This document shows, piece after piece, positions 46,237 to 56,300 of a stretch of 64,000 bases of DNA. The notes under the pieces are model-generated. The model searched no databases and was not told the origin of the DNA. It worked only from the letters and a program-made list of their open reading frames with translations. This DNA is from Dactylosporangium aurantiacum. GTDB taxonomy: Bacteria > Actinomycetota > Actinomycetes > Mycobacteriales > Micromonosporaceae. The stretch lies in contig NZ_JNYJ01000024.1 of the NCBI RefSeq assembly GCF_000716715.1, positions 124,001 through 188,000 of the forward strand. The letters run 5' to 3'. Made by a program: the position numbers and the translations under genes. Each line of letters begins with the position of its first letter. Within the stretch, counting starts at the first letter, position 1.

Positions 46237-47388
46237 CGTTTCCCCCCGCGATCCGCCGACGGCTGGAGCGGCACCTACGCCCAGAGCGGCACCGCCGTCA
46301 CCGCCGTCAACGCCACCTACAACGGCACCATCGCGACGGGCGGCACGGCGACGACCGGCTTCAACCTGACCTACAGCGGGTCCAACCCCGCCCCGGCGGC
46401 GTTCAGCCTCAACGGGCAGGCATGCGGCGGACCCACCGTGCCGACCACCGGTCCCACCACCCCGGACGCCTCCCCGACCACGTCGCCCGGCCCGTCCGGC
46501 AGCGCCTCGCCGACGCCGTCGACCAGCGGGTCGCCGGGCCCGGGCGGCCCGACGGTGACCGGCAACGCCACCCACTTCGACGGACTCGGCGCGCCCTACG
46601 GCGGCTGTGGCCTCCCCCAGGCCGAGCTGGACAGCCAGCACTTCGTGGCGCTCAACGTCTACAACACTCCCGGCGACTCCAGCACGTATTACCCACGCCC
46701 GATGGCCGCATCGCTCGGTTCGAAGATCGGCGCCTGGGACAACGGCCGCAACTGCGGACGCTGGGTCACGGTCACGATCGACGACTACTGCACCGGACTC
46801 AACGACGGCGCACCGGGGCAGCCGTTCTGCCGCGGCGGCTCGTGGATCGCCGACGGGTACAACGGCGCGACGTTGACCATGCTGGTGGCGGACAGCTGCG
46901 GCGACGGCAACGCCTGGTGCCGCGACGACCCGCACCATCTGGACCTCGCCACCGGCTCACTCAACGCGTTCACCCGCAACGGCGCGCCCGTCGGCGACAT
47001 GTACCCCACCCACTGGGGTAACCGGCGTATCCGGTGATCGTGGGCCCTTCCGCCGAACTACACCGGCGACCTGCGGATCGGGTTCCTGCAGAACGCCGAG
47101 CGCAACTGGCCCGCGATCGCCGTCACGCACCTGCCGAACGGCATCCACGGCGTCGAGTACTCCGCGGGTGGCGACTGGCACGCCGCACCGATGAACGGCG
47201 ACATGGGCCAGTCCTTCATCGTCGGCGCGACCCAGCCGCAGGGCACCGAGTTCCGCATCCGGGTGCGCGACGCCGACGACCGCCTGGTGGCCGGTGGGCG
47301 GGTCTACACCTTCAGCCTGCCGCCGACGTGCGCCCCCAGATGTTCGGCACCGTTCACCGCGGTCACCTACACCACGACGGCCGGCTGA
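46237..47388 (+). pseudogene. expansin-like (CBM2-DPBB-CBM63-like) gene, 5'-truncated and interrupted
   Basis: One reading frame carries the last half of a CBM2 (GWSGTYAQSGTAVTAVNATY ... NPAPAAFSLNGQAC), a Thr/Pro linker, then a double-psi beta-barrel (ATHFDGLGAPYGGCGLPQ ... CGRWVTVTIDDYC). It then meets TGA at 47035-47037 directly after a His-Trp-Gly-Asn-Arg-Arg-Ile-Arg segment. The same frame continues after the stop with SWALPPNYTGDLRIGFLQ ... YTFSLPPTC, the expansin C-terminal domain, ending at 47388. The N-terminal half of the CBM2, the signal peptide and any start are missing (an in-frame TGA sits at 46234). Intact relatives loosen plant cell walls. The gene looks dead in this strain unless the stop is read through. 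Confidence 0.75.
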
Positions 47389-47426
47389 GATGCCGCACTG
47401 CGACCGCCGGCTCCCGCCGCCGGCGG

Positions 47427-48404
47427 CTACGGTTCGTCCCGCCGGTCGAAGTCGACCCGCACCGTCTGGAACCCCTTGAACCGCTGCGCGGCCGCGAGCG
47501 CCGTGTAGATCCGCCGGTCGGCGTCGGTGAGGTCGACGTCGTCGGTGAACGGCGCGAGCAGCGCCCGGGGCCACAGACGGAAGTTGGCGATCATGTTCAG
47601 CTCGGCGCAGAGCATCAGCACCAACGCCTGCAGGTAGATCCACGCGAGCGCGGTGAGCACGAGCCCGAACGTGCCGTACAGCGCGCTCGCGTGGCCCAGC
47701 CGGGTGGCGACGTACCGCGCACCCGCCGTCTGCAGCACCATCCAGAAGGACGCACCGATCAACCCGCCGGCGATGACCTGGCGCAGCAGCAGGGTCCGGG
47801 CGGTCAGCAGCTGCATCGCCGCGGTGAACAGGGCGGCGTTGACCGCGAACGTCAGCAGGTACCCGAGCAGCTGCAGGCCGGGCCCGGACCGGCCGGTGAG
47901 CTGGTGGGCGAAGGTCACGAACGCCGTCGCCGCCGCCGACAGCAGCACCGCGCCGCCGAGCATCACCAGCAGCCCGAGGCTGCGCAGCCTGGACCGGACC
48001 GGATTGGGCTGCTCGTTGCGCGGGATGCCGTAGATGTGGTTGAACCCGGCCTGCGCGGCCTGCATCGCGCCGAGCCCGCCGTACAGGGCGCCGATGACGC
48101 TGAGCACCAGGCGCGTGCCGCTGCCGCGCAGCTCGCTGACGTTGCGCTGCAGCTCCGGCCCGATGGCCGGCAGGTCACCCACCGCCGACTGGACGAGTTG
48201 CTGCTGCAGGTCGGGGTTGGCCTCCAGGAAGAAGCCCAGCGCGGTGAAGAACAGCAGGGTCAGCGGGAACAGCGAGATGAAGCCGTAGTAGGTCACCATC
48301 GAGGCGAGGTATGGACCGCGGTCGTCGAAGAACTTGTAGACCACCGCGAGCGGGAAACCCAGCCAGGCATGCTGGCGCTGATATCGATCCAACCACGCGA
48401 CCAC
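47427..48404 (-). CDS. YihY/BrkB-family inner membrane protein
   Basis: About 325 residues with six transmembrane helices. Family landmarks: YKFFDDRGPYLASMVTYYGFISLFPL near the N-terminus, GALYGGLGAMQAAQAGFNHIYGI in the middle and ALAWIYLQALVLMLCAELN near the end. The family was once called RNase BN but is now regarded as membrane proteins of uncertain function. I chose the GTG at 48404, which places the start at VVAWLDRYQRQH as in relatives. A GTG at 48569 would add 55 Pro/Arg-rich residues and overlap the upstream GH65 gene by 56 bp. Confidence 0.87.
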   Translation of the reverse strand: MVAWLDRYQRQHAWLGFPLAVVYKFFDDRGPYLASMVTYYGFISLFPLTLLFFTALGFFLEANPDLQQQLVQSAVGDLPAIGPELQRNVSELRGSGTRLVLSVIGALYGGLGAMQAAQAGFNHIYGIPRNEQPNPVRSRLRSLGLLVMLGGAVLLSAAATAFVTFAHQLTGRSGPGLQLLGYLLTFAVNAALFTAAMQLLTARTLLLRQVIAGGLIGASFWMVLQTAGARYVATRLGHASALYGTFGLVLTALAWIYLQALVLMLCAELNMIANFRLWPRALLAPFTDDVDLTDADRRIYTALAAAQRFKGFQTVRVDFDRRDEP

Positions 48405-48513
48405 GGCGGGGCACCTACCCCGTCGCCCCGGCGTCACGCCCGGCCGCGGCCGGGCCGGCGAGCCTCCCGTCGGCCGTCCGCGGTGCGGACAGACCGGTTC
48501 GCGCGGTGCCGGT

Positions 48514-51500
48514 TCACGCGGTGCCGGGCGGCGCGGTGCCGGGCGCGGCGTCGTAAGTGTGGTAGTCACCCGCGAAGGACACCGGCGACCCGGCGGCGAC
48601 GGTGAACGGCTCGCCGCGGTGCCGCGCCGTCACCGGATCCCCGCTGCGCACGGTGTACGTGACGCGGTGCTCCTCGATGTCGACGTCGAGCACCGACCCG
48701 TGCAGCATGAGCGGGAACCGCAGGCGGCGGGCCCGGGTGGGCAGCATCGGGGAGAACTGCGGCCCATCCGGCGGGCGCCACCGGTAGCCGGCGAACCCGT
48801 ACACGACCGCCATCCAGGTCCCGCCGGCCGACGCGACGTGGACGCCGTCGCGCAGGTTCCCGGCGGTGTCGGCCATGTCGACCGCGGCGGCGTCCACGAG
48901 GTACTCCTCGGCGCTGCGGTACTTGCCCGCGTCCGCCGCGGCGATCGCCTGGATGCACTCCGACAGCGAGGAGTCTCCGGTGGTGAGTGGATCGTAGTAC
49001 TCGAAGATCCGTCGCCGCTCGTGCGCGGTGAACCGGTCGGGCAGCAGCACGGTGGCGAGCACGACGTCGGCCTGCTTGATCACCTGATGGCGGTAGATGA
49101 CCAGCGGGTGGTAGTGCAGCAGGAGCGGATAGCACTCCGGCGGCGTCCCGGCGAAGTCCCACGGTGCCTGGTCGAGGAAACCGGCATCCTGCAGGTGGAC
49201 GCCGGCGGTCTCGTCGTACGGCAGGTACATCCGCTCGGCCGCGCGCCGCCAGGTCGCCGGCTCGTCCTCGCGCAGCCCGGTGCGCTCGACCAGCCGGCGG
49301 AAGTCGGGCGGGGACTGCGTCCGGACGCGGTCCACCGCGTCGGCGGCCAGGGTGAGGTTCTCGGCCGCCATCAGGTTGGTGAACAGGTTGTTGTCGACGA
49401 CCGTGGTGTACTCGTCGGGCCCGGTCACCTTGTGGATGACGAACCGCCCGCCGTGCCGCGGGGAGAGGAAGCCGAGGCCTGCCCACATCCGGGCCGTCTC
49501 GACCAGCAGTTCGGCACCGTGCCTGAACAGCAGGTCGGTGTCGCCGGTGACCGTGACGTACTGGGCGAGGGCGTACGCGATGTCGGCGTCGATGTGGTAC
49601 TGCGCCGTCCCGGCCGCGTAGTACGCCGACGCCTCGTCGCCGTTGATGGTGCGCCATGGGAACAGCGCCCCCGCGCAGCCGACCTCGCGGGCCCGGCGGC
49701 GGGCCGCGGGCAGCATCCGGATCCGGTGCATGAGGAGGCTCCGGGCCACGTTCGGCGCAGTGTGCGTCAGGAAGGGCAGGACGTAGGCCTCGGTGTCCCA
49801 GAAGTAGTGGCCCTCATAGCCGGTGCCGGTCAGGCCCTTGGCGGGTACCCCGTGCCCCTCGCTGCGCAACGCCGCCTGCAGGATGCTGAACAGGCTGAAG
49901 TGCAGCGCCTGCTGGGCGGCGGGCGACCCGTCCCAGACCACCTCGCTGCGCTGCCAGAACTGCGCGACCATCCGTTCGTGGTCGGCGAGCGCCGACGCCC
50001 AGCCGGCGCCGCGCGCCCGGTACAAGGTGACCGCCGCCCGGTCGGCCAGGTCCGCCGCGTCCTCGGCACCGTAGTGGTAGGCCAGCCACTTGGTGAGGGT
50101 GATCGTCTGCCCGGGCCGAGCGTGGGCTTCGAAGGCGACCGCGGCCCGATGGCCGTCGAGCTTGGTACGGACGGGGGTGACGGTCCGCTCGTCGAACTCG
50201 TGGTCCATGGCGGCGGCGACCACCAGCCCGCCGCGCGCCGTCCGGTAGGTACGGATCACCCGGACGCCCTCGGCACGTTCGAGCCCCGGCTCCAGGGCCC
50301 CTTCGGCGAGTGCCCGGCTCTGCCGCGGGTCGACCACCTGACCTTCCGCCGCCGGCCGCGGGGTGAGCAGCTCCGAGGAGAGCACCAGGTGACCGGGGCC
50401 GTCCAAGGCTGTCACCTCGTAGCGCAGGCACGCCATGTGCCGTTGCGCGAGAGACGCGAACCTCCTGGTGTCGACCCGGAACCGCCGGCCGTCCGGCAAC
50501 TGGTGCACCACCGAGCGGTCCAGGACCCCCCGCCGCATGTCGAGGGCGCGGTCGAACTGGCGCACCTCCGTCGTCTCGCACGTCACCGGGTCGTCGTCCA
50601 CGAACAGCCGGATCGTGGTGCCGTCCGGCACCCGCACGATGGTCTGGCCAGTGGTGGCGAACCCATGGGCGGGTTCCGGGTACACGATGGGCCAGGTCTC
50701 GTGGAAGCCGTTGAGCATGGTCCCCGGCCGGAACGACGGCTCCCCCTCCTCGAAGGACGCCCGGATCCCGAGGTAGCCGTTGGACACCGCGAACAGCGTC
50801 TCGGTCTGCTCGACATAGCCGGGGTTGTAGACGCGTTCGCGCAGCCGCCACGGGTCGACGGTGCGGTCGCCGGTCTCCGCGATGATCCGTTCGGCCGCGG
50901 CCAGGAGCCGGTGGCGGCGAGGTCCGGCCCGGTGGACGTCCTCGGTGGACGCGGCCAGCAGCTCGCCGAGGTCGGCGACGACGACGTCGGCGCCGTGGGC
51001 GGTGAGCTGCTCGGCGTGCCCGTCCCGGTCGACCCCGACGACGAGCCCGAACGCGCCGGCCCGGCCGGCCCGCACCCCCGTCACGGTGTCCTCGACGACC
51101 ACCGCCCGCCCAGGTGCGACACCGAGCTGGCGCGCGGCCTCCAGGAACGCGTCGGGTGCCGGCTTGGCCGCCAGCGGGTGATCCAGTGCCGTCGCACCGT
51201 CCACCCGGACGTCGAACAGGTTGGCGATGCCCGCGCGGCGCAGGATCGCGGCGCAGTCGCGGCTGCTCGACACCACCGCGGTGCGCAGCCCGGCCTCGCG
51301 CAGCTCCCTGACCCAGGCGACCGACCCGGGGAACGCCTCGACACCGGCGCGCTCGAGCTCGTCGCCGACGATCAGCCGCTCCCGGTTGCTCACCCCCCAC
51401 ACCGACTCCTCCTCGGGCCGCGCGTCCGGCGAGCCCTCCGGAAGCTCGATGCCGCGGGAGCTCAGGAAGTCCCGTACACCGTGATGGCACGGCCGGCTGT

Positions 51501-51693
51501 CGAGATGTGCGGCGTAGTCGGTCCGTTCGTCGAACCGGGTGGTGCGGGTGCCGTGCCCGGCGTCCCACGCGCTGAGGAACTCCTCGAACGTGCGCCTCCA
51601 GGCCGCCGCACGCACCGACCGGGTGGCGGTCAGGACTCCCTCGAGATCGAACAGCACCGCGTCGTAGTCGGTGTGGGTGACTGGACGGGACAT
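48514..51693 (-). CDS. beta-phosphoglucomutase-GH65 phosphorylase fusion
   Basis: A 1059-residue two-enzyme fusion. Residues 1-245 are a HAD-fold beta-phosphoglucomutase-like domain (AVLFDLEGVLT, VVSSSRDCAAIL, KPAPDAFLEAARQLG, VVEDTVTGVRAG). Residues ~275-1050 are a GH65 disaccharide phosphorylase (maltose/trehalose/kojibiose type): YNPGYVEQTETLF, GTGYEGHYFWDTEAYVLPF, and TGPDEYTTVVDNN with catalytic Glu761. The fusion would phosphorolyse a disaccharide to beta-glucose-1-phosphate and convert it to glucose-6-phosphate. Oddly, the second Asp of the HAD DxD motif (acid/base) is Glu18 (FDLEG), so the mutase step may be altered. Confidence 0.9.
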   Translation of the reverse strand: MSRPVTHTDYDAVLFDLEGVLTATRSVRAAAWRRTFEEFLSAWDAGHGTRTTRFDERTDYAAHLDSRPCHHGVRDFLSSRGIELPEGSPDARPEEESVWGVSNRERLIVGDELERAGVEAFPGSVAWVRELREAGLRTAVVSSSRDCAAILRRAGIANLFDVRVDGATALDHPLAAKPAPDAFLEAARQLGVAPGRAVVVEDTVTGVRAGRAGAFGLVVGVDRDGHAEQLTAHGADVVVADLGELLAASTEDVHRAGPRRHRLLAAAERIIAETGDRTVDPWRLRERVYNPGYVEQTETLFAVSNGYLGIRASFEEGEPSFRPGTMLNGFHETWPIVYPEPAHGFATTGQTIVRVPDGTTIRLFVDDDPVTCETTEVRQFDRALDMRRGVLDRSVVHQLPDGRRFRVDTRRFASLAQRHMACLRYEVTALDGPGHLVLSSELLTPRPAAEGQVVDPRQSRALAEGALEPGLERAEGVRVIRTYRTARGGLVVAAAMDHEFDERTVTPVRTKLDGHRAAVAFEAHARPGQTITLTKWLAYHYGAEDAADLADRAAVTLYRARGAGWASALADHERMVAQFWQRSEVVWDGSPAAQQALHFSLFSILQAALRSEGHGVPAKGLTGTGYEGHYFWDTEAYVLPFLTHTAPNVARSLLMHRIRMLPAARRRAREVGCAGALFPWRTINGDEASAYYAAGTAQYHIDADIAYALAQYVTVTGDTDLLFRHGAELLVETARMWAGLGFLSPRHGGRFVIHKVTGPDEYTTVVDNNLFTNLMAAENLTLAADAVDRVRTQSPPDFRRLVERTGLREDEPATWRRAAERMYLPYDETAGVHLQDAGFLDQAPWDFAGTPPECYPLLLHYHPLVIYRHQVIKQADVVLATVLLPDRFTAHERRRIFEYYDPLTTGDSSLSECIQAIAAADAGKYRSAEEYLVDAAAVDMADTAGNLRDGVHVASAGGTWMAVVYGFAGYRWRPPDGPQFSPMLPTRARRLRFPLMLHGSVLDVDIEEHRVTYTVRSGDPVTARHRGEPFTVAAGSPVSFAGDYHTYDAAPGTAPPGTA

Positions 51694-51859
51694 GACGACC
51701 TCCCGCTGCCGCTCCGCTCGGCGCGGACTGCCGGTCGCACCCAGCGGTAGTCGTCTCCATCGTAGGCACGTCGGCGTCCCGGCCCGGGGCGGCGCCTCAG
51801 GGTCGGGTCAGGGGTGGCGCCGGATGCACCTCGGTGCCGTCGCGGGTGAGGGTGGGACG

Positions 51860-52882
51860 ATGCATCGCTTCGCCGCACGGCTGCGCGCCAGGATGCCCGC
51901 CAGGTCCGGCAGCTCCCGGGTGGACCTGTGGGTCATGGCCGGGTCCGGGATCGCCACCGTCCTGCTCACCCGGTGGTTCCTGGCCACGGCCGGCTACCCG
52001 AAGCTCGGCGGCGGCGGGCTGCACATCGCGCACGTGCTGTGGGGCGGGCTGCTGCTCGCGGCCGGCCTCGGGATCACCCTCACCTTCCACGGGCGGCCGG
52101 CCCGGGTGGCCGCGGCCGTCGCCGGCGGCGCCGGGTTCGGGCTGTTCATCGACGAGGTCGGCAAGTTCGTCACCGAACGCACCGACTACTTCTACCGTCC
52201 CGCCGCCGGCATCATCTACCTGACGTTCGCGGCGCTGGTCGTCACCCTTGTGCGGTGGCGCGAGCCGGGGCACCGCACCCAGGACGACCGCACCGCGGAG
52301 GCGTTGCGGATCGCCCTCGACGGCGCCGGTACGGGTCTGACCGCGCAACAGCGCGCCACGGCGCTGCGCCTGGCGGAGCCCGGCGGGCGGGCGGTGGACG
52401 ACGCGGTGGTGGCGCTGGTCGAGGCGCTGCCGCACCGGGACAGCCCGTGGGCGGGCCGCCGCCGGGCGGTCGCCGAGCTGGCCCGCCGCCTGGTGACCCG
52501 CCCGGTCGTCGCGGTCGCGGTCGCCGGCGTGTACCTACTGCAGGTGCCGCCGCTTGTCGGCGCCCCGATCGAGGCGTTCGCCGGCGACCTGCGGCAGACC
52601 CGCGAGCTCGGCGCCAGCATCGCGATGGTCGCCGCCGCGGCCGTGGCCGCCGCGCTCGCCGTGCGGGCCGGGTTCCTGCTGCGCGCCGACCGGCACCGGG
52701 CGCTGCGGCTGCTGCGCGCCTCGGTGCTGGTCGACCTGCTCGCCGGTCAGGTGTTCAAGTTCACCGCCCTGCAGTTCGACGCGACCGTCGGGCTCGGCCT
52801 GTCGGTGCTGCTGCTCGCGGTGCTGACGGTCGAGCTGCACCGCGCACCCGGCGCCGGGGCGGTGCCGCCCGGCGCCGGGTGA
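51860..52882 (+). CDS. uncharacterised integral membrane protein
   Basis: A 340-residue protein with about seven hydrophobic helices: LWVMAGSGIATVLLTRWFLATAGY, then GLHIAHVLWGGLLLAAGLGI, VAAAVAGGAGFGLFIDEVGKFVT, and four more in the C-terminal half. A charged cytosolic stretch lies at about 125-190. HIAHVLWGG and FGLFIDEVGKF recur in actinobacterial proteins annotated only as membrane proteins. The start at 51860 has GAGGGTGGG upstream. It is divergent from the GH65 fusion gene. Function unknown. Confidence 0.7.
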   Translation: MHRFAARLRARMPARSGSSRVDLWVMAGSGIATVLLTRWFLATAGYPKLGGGGLHIAHVLWGGLLLAAGLGITLTFHGRPARVAAAVAGGAGFGLFIDEVGKFVTERTDYFYRPAAGIIYLTFAALVVTLVRWREPGHRTQDDRTAEALRIALDGAGTGLTAQQRATALRLAEPGGRAVDDAVVALVEALPHRDSPWAGRRRAVAELARRLVTRPVVAVAVAGVYLLQVPPLVGAPIEAFAGDLRQTRELGASIAMVAAAAVAAALAVRAGFLLRADRHRALRLLRASVLVDLLAGQVFKFTALQFDATVGLGLSVLLLAVLTVELHRAPGAGAVPPGAG

Positions 52883-52891
52883 CGTCGCCGG

Positions 52892-53347
52892 TCAGGCGGC
52901 CGGCGCGCCGCGCAGCATGTCGCCCCACCCGGCCTGGATCATGCTGGTGAACCGCCACTCGCCGCCGGTCTTGGCCATCACGTCGACGTAGCGCATGTGC
53001 TGCACCTGCGCCCCCGTGGTGACCGTGCTGTCGGTGATGACGACGGCCAGGTCGGCGTTGAGGAACACCGGCCGGCGGTGGTTGTCCAGCCGGGGGCGCG
53101 GCTCGCTGACGGCCATGCCCATCGCCTGCACGAACGTGTCGCGGTCCCACTGCTGGGTGACGCATTCGCCGGCGGAGTCGTTCGTGGTCACCGTCAGCGG
53201 GAACAGCGCCACGTCGGCCATGCCCTGGACGTCACCGCGCTCGGCGAGCGCGTCGTAGGCGGTGAACCAGTCCAGCAGCCGCGCCACGTCACGGTCCTCG
53301 GGCGCGTAGGCGGCGCTGGTGATGGGGCTCTGGTCGGTCAACGTCAC
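52892..53347 (-). CDS. SnoaL-like/NTF2-fold protein
   Basis: A 151-residue protein of the NTF2 superfamily: DVARLLDWFTAYDALAERGDVQGMADVALFPL at the start, then DNHRRPVFLNADLAVVITDSTVTTGAQVQHMRYVDVMAKTGGEWRFTSMIQAGWG, where the final strands pack into the cone-shaped pocket. Different in sequence from the SnoaL-like protein at 19131-19574. An unusually clear TetR-type palindrome overlaps its upstream region, so the gene is probably inducible. Substrate unknown. Confidence 0.78.
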   Translation of the reverse strand: MTLTDQSPITSAAYAPEDRDVARLLDWFTAYDALAERGDVQGMADVALFPLTVTTNDSAGECVTQQWDRDTFVQAMGMAVSEPRPRLDNHRRPVFLNADLAVVITDSTVTTGAQVQHMRYVDVMAKTGGEWRFTSMIQAGWGDMLRGAPAA

Positions 53348-53362
53348 TCCCTCGGGTCAGTT

Positions 53363-53381
53363 CTCTTTACACCGTAGAGAG
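53363..53381. promoter_or_regulatory. TetR-type operator upstream of the SnoaL-like gene
   Basis: CTCTTTAC-acc-GTAGAGAG: 8-bp arms with one mismatch around a 3-bp centre, 16 bp before the start codon of the 52892-53347 gene and 19 bp after the stop of the large kinase gene. The form CTCTnTAC-n3-GTAnAGAG is typical of TetR operators. Neither TetR gene in this window is adjacent. Confidence 0.55.
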
Positions 53382-53399
53382 TAACACACCGGCGCCGCG

Positions 53400-56300
53400 T
53401 CAGCCGGTCGGCCCGGGCGCCTCCGGCTCGCACGCGGTGGGGATCTCGACCGCGAGGCGGGTGCCCCGACCGTGCGGGCTGCTGAGGGTGATCGAGCCGC
53501 CGAGCGCCTCGGCGCGGTCCTTGAGGCCGACCAGGCCGGTGCCGCCGGCGAAGTCCGCGCCGCCGACGCCGTCGTCGCACACCGTGACACGCAGGACGGT
53601 GCCGACGACGTCCACGGTGACCGTGATGGTCGAGGCCTGCGCGTGTTTCGCGGCGTTGGTCAGCGCCTCGGCGACGATGTAGTACGCGCTGACCTCGACC
53701 CGCTCGGGCAGCCGCCCGACGGTGCGGATGCCGAGCTCGACCGGGACCGGTGAGCGGCGGGCTAGCCCGCGCAGGGCCGGCCCGAGCCCGCCCTCGGTGA
53801 GCATCCCCGGATGGATGCCGTGGGCGATCTCGCGGACCTCGTCCGCCGCGGCGGTGGCCGCGGCGACGGCCCGGTCGAGCTGCCGGCCGAGCGCGTCCAG
53901 CTGCGGCGGCACGTCCGCCTGCGCCGTGCGCAGCTGCAGCGCCAGCGCGACCAGCCGCTGCTGGGCGCCGTCGTGCAGGTCCCGTTCGATGCGCCGGCGG
54001 GTCTGGTCGGCGGTGGCCACGATCCGGGCCCGGGAGGTGGTGAGCTCGGCCCGGCTCTCGGCGTTGGCGATACCGGTGGCGAGGAGCTCGTTGAAGCCGG
54101 CCAGTCGCTGCTCGGCGTCCTCGTCCAGCCGATCGCGGCGGGCGGTGGCCACCACGGCACCCCAGAGGCGGCCCTCGACCAGGATCGGGCCGGCGATCAC
54201 CGACTGGCGTCCGGTGGAGCCCGGCCGCGAGCGGTAGACGGCGTGGCAGCGCGCGGCGCGGCCGGTGACCTGGACCGCCGCCATGGCCGAGCGCGGGTCG
54301 AGTCGCATCCGGGTGCCGATCGCGGTGTGCGTGATGCCGAAGCCACCCATCACCGTCGCCTCGCCGGCCGCCTCGAACCGGATGACGGCCGTGCTCTCGG
54401 CGTCGAAGAGCGCGCCCACCTCGTCGGCCACCGCGGCGAAGACGGTGTCCGGACCGGCGCCCCGGGCGACGAGGGTCGCCACCCGCCGCAGCGCCGCCTG
54501 TTCGTTCGCGATGCGCCGGTAGTCGGCGTAGAGGCGGGCGTTGTCCAGGGACACCGCGAGCTGGCCGGCGATGAGCTTGACCGCGTCGAGCCGTTCGACG
54601 CTGAACGCGCCGCGGATCAGGCGGTTCTCCAGCAGCAGGACCGCCTGCAGGGTGCCGCGGTTGACGATCGGCACGGCCAGCATCGAGCAGCAGCCGAGGC
54701 CGGCGAGGTACGGGTCGCGGGCGAAGCGGTCGTCACGGGTGACGTCGCCGACGACCAGCGGCTCGCGCGCACGCTGGACGTACCGCAGCACGGACAGCGG
54801 CACCGCGTGCTCGTCGCCGGTGACGCGGACCGCGTCGACGCCCCCCGGCGCCGGTAGCAGCCAGTCCTGCCGTTCGCCGCTCCACAGCACCAGCCGCACC
54901 TGGGTGGCGCCGGTGATCGCGCCGAGCGCCCGGACCAGCTCGGTGTGCAGCCCTTCGACGCGGGTCTGCGAGCTCAGCGCCCGCGACGCGGAGAGGATGC
55001 CGAGCAGGTCGATCGTCCCCGTCGTGACCGAGGAGTGCACGCGGTGCGCGTCGCCGTGCCGGTCGGGCGGCGGGCGCAGGGTCGGGTACGCCCAGTCGAG
55101 CTGGTGGACCTTCGCGGTCGCGCCCCACGCGAGGTACTCCTGACGCGCCTCCAGCAGCAGGCTGTGGCCGGCGTGCTCGACGCCGTGGGCCAGGCAGAAG
55201 CGGCCGGCGTGCTCGGAGATCAGGGCGGCGTGCCACGGCCGCCCGCGCTGGACCGCCTCGTGCCGGGCGGCGTCGAAGGCGAGGGCCGCGACGTGGAAGT
55301 CGCCGACCGCCCACGCCTGCTCGGCCTCCACGAGCCGCACCAGGTGCAGGAAGTTCGCCGGCGCGTCCACGGCACGGTCGGCCAGCCACCGGGTCGCCTC
55401 GTCCAGCTCCGCCAGCAGCGCCCCGCGGTCGTCGCCGTGGCTGTCCCGGGCCTGCCCGGCGAGCGACAGGCCGCGCAGCAGGTACGCCAGCGCGGTCGGG
55501 TAGAGGCCCGGGGCCGCCGGCAGCAGCGGCATCGCCGCCGCCGTGTGTTGCGCGAGGCCGACCGGGTCGCCCAGGACCGCTGCCGCGAACGCCCGGTTGA
55601 CGTGCGCGTGGAACAGCGCGAGGGGGTCGCCGGCGTACCGGGCGGTCGCCGCCTCCACGGGCGCGGGAGAGCACTCGCCGCGCAGCACGTCGGCCAGCCA
55701 CCGGTAGGAGTCCAGCCACCAGCCGGACTGCTCGCTGCCGGTCCGGCGCATGAAGGCCAGCCCGGCCTCCACCTCGGCGACGCAGCCGTCCAGCGACGGC
55801 GCGGTGTCCAGCAGTCCCACGACGGTCGCGTAGTAGGTGAAGGCGCCGTGGGTGAGGTCGCCCGCCGCGAGCAGCCCCTCGCGGGCCTGCCGCCCGGTCT
55901 CGACGCTGTTCTCGAGCGGCTCGAACCAGCAGGATCTGAGCGCGTGCAGGAAGCGCACCTGCGCGAGGTCGGCCTCGTAGCCCCGGGCCTCGCCCAGCGC
56001 GAGGATCCGTCGCAGCACCCGGTACCCGGCGGCGAGGTCGCCGTGCAGCACCGCCACGGTCGCGGCGGCGCCGACCGGTCCGACGAGGGTCGGGCCCGGG
56101 CCGTGCTCGAGCCACATCCGCAGCGCCTCCAGGCTCAGCCGGCTGTACAGGTCGTAGTGCGCGGCGAGGTAGGCCGCCGTCAGCACCGCGGTCAACAGGT
56201 GGGTCGCGGCCAGCAGCGCGGGGTCGCTGATCTCGGAGCGGGTCAGCTCGTCGGCGCCGCCGGTGCGGTCCAGCCACCGGTACAGCTCGTCGAGCCCGCC

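Noticed and set aside
48405..48569. Longer N-terminus for the BrkB-type protein from GTG at 48569
   Set aside because: The extension is Pro/Arg-rich, overlaps the GH65 gene and has no counterpart in the family; the start at 48404 fits homologues better.
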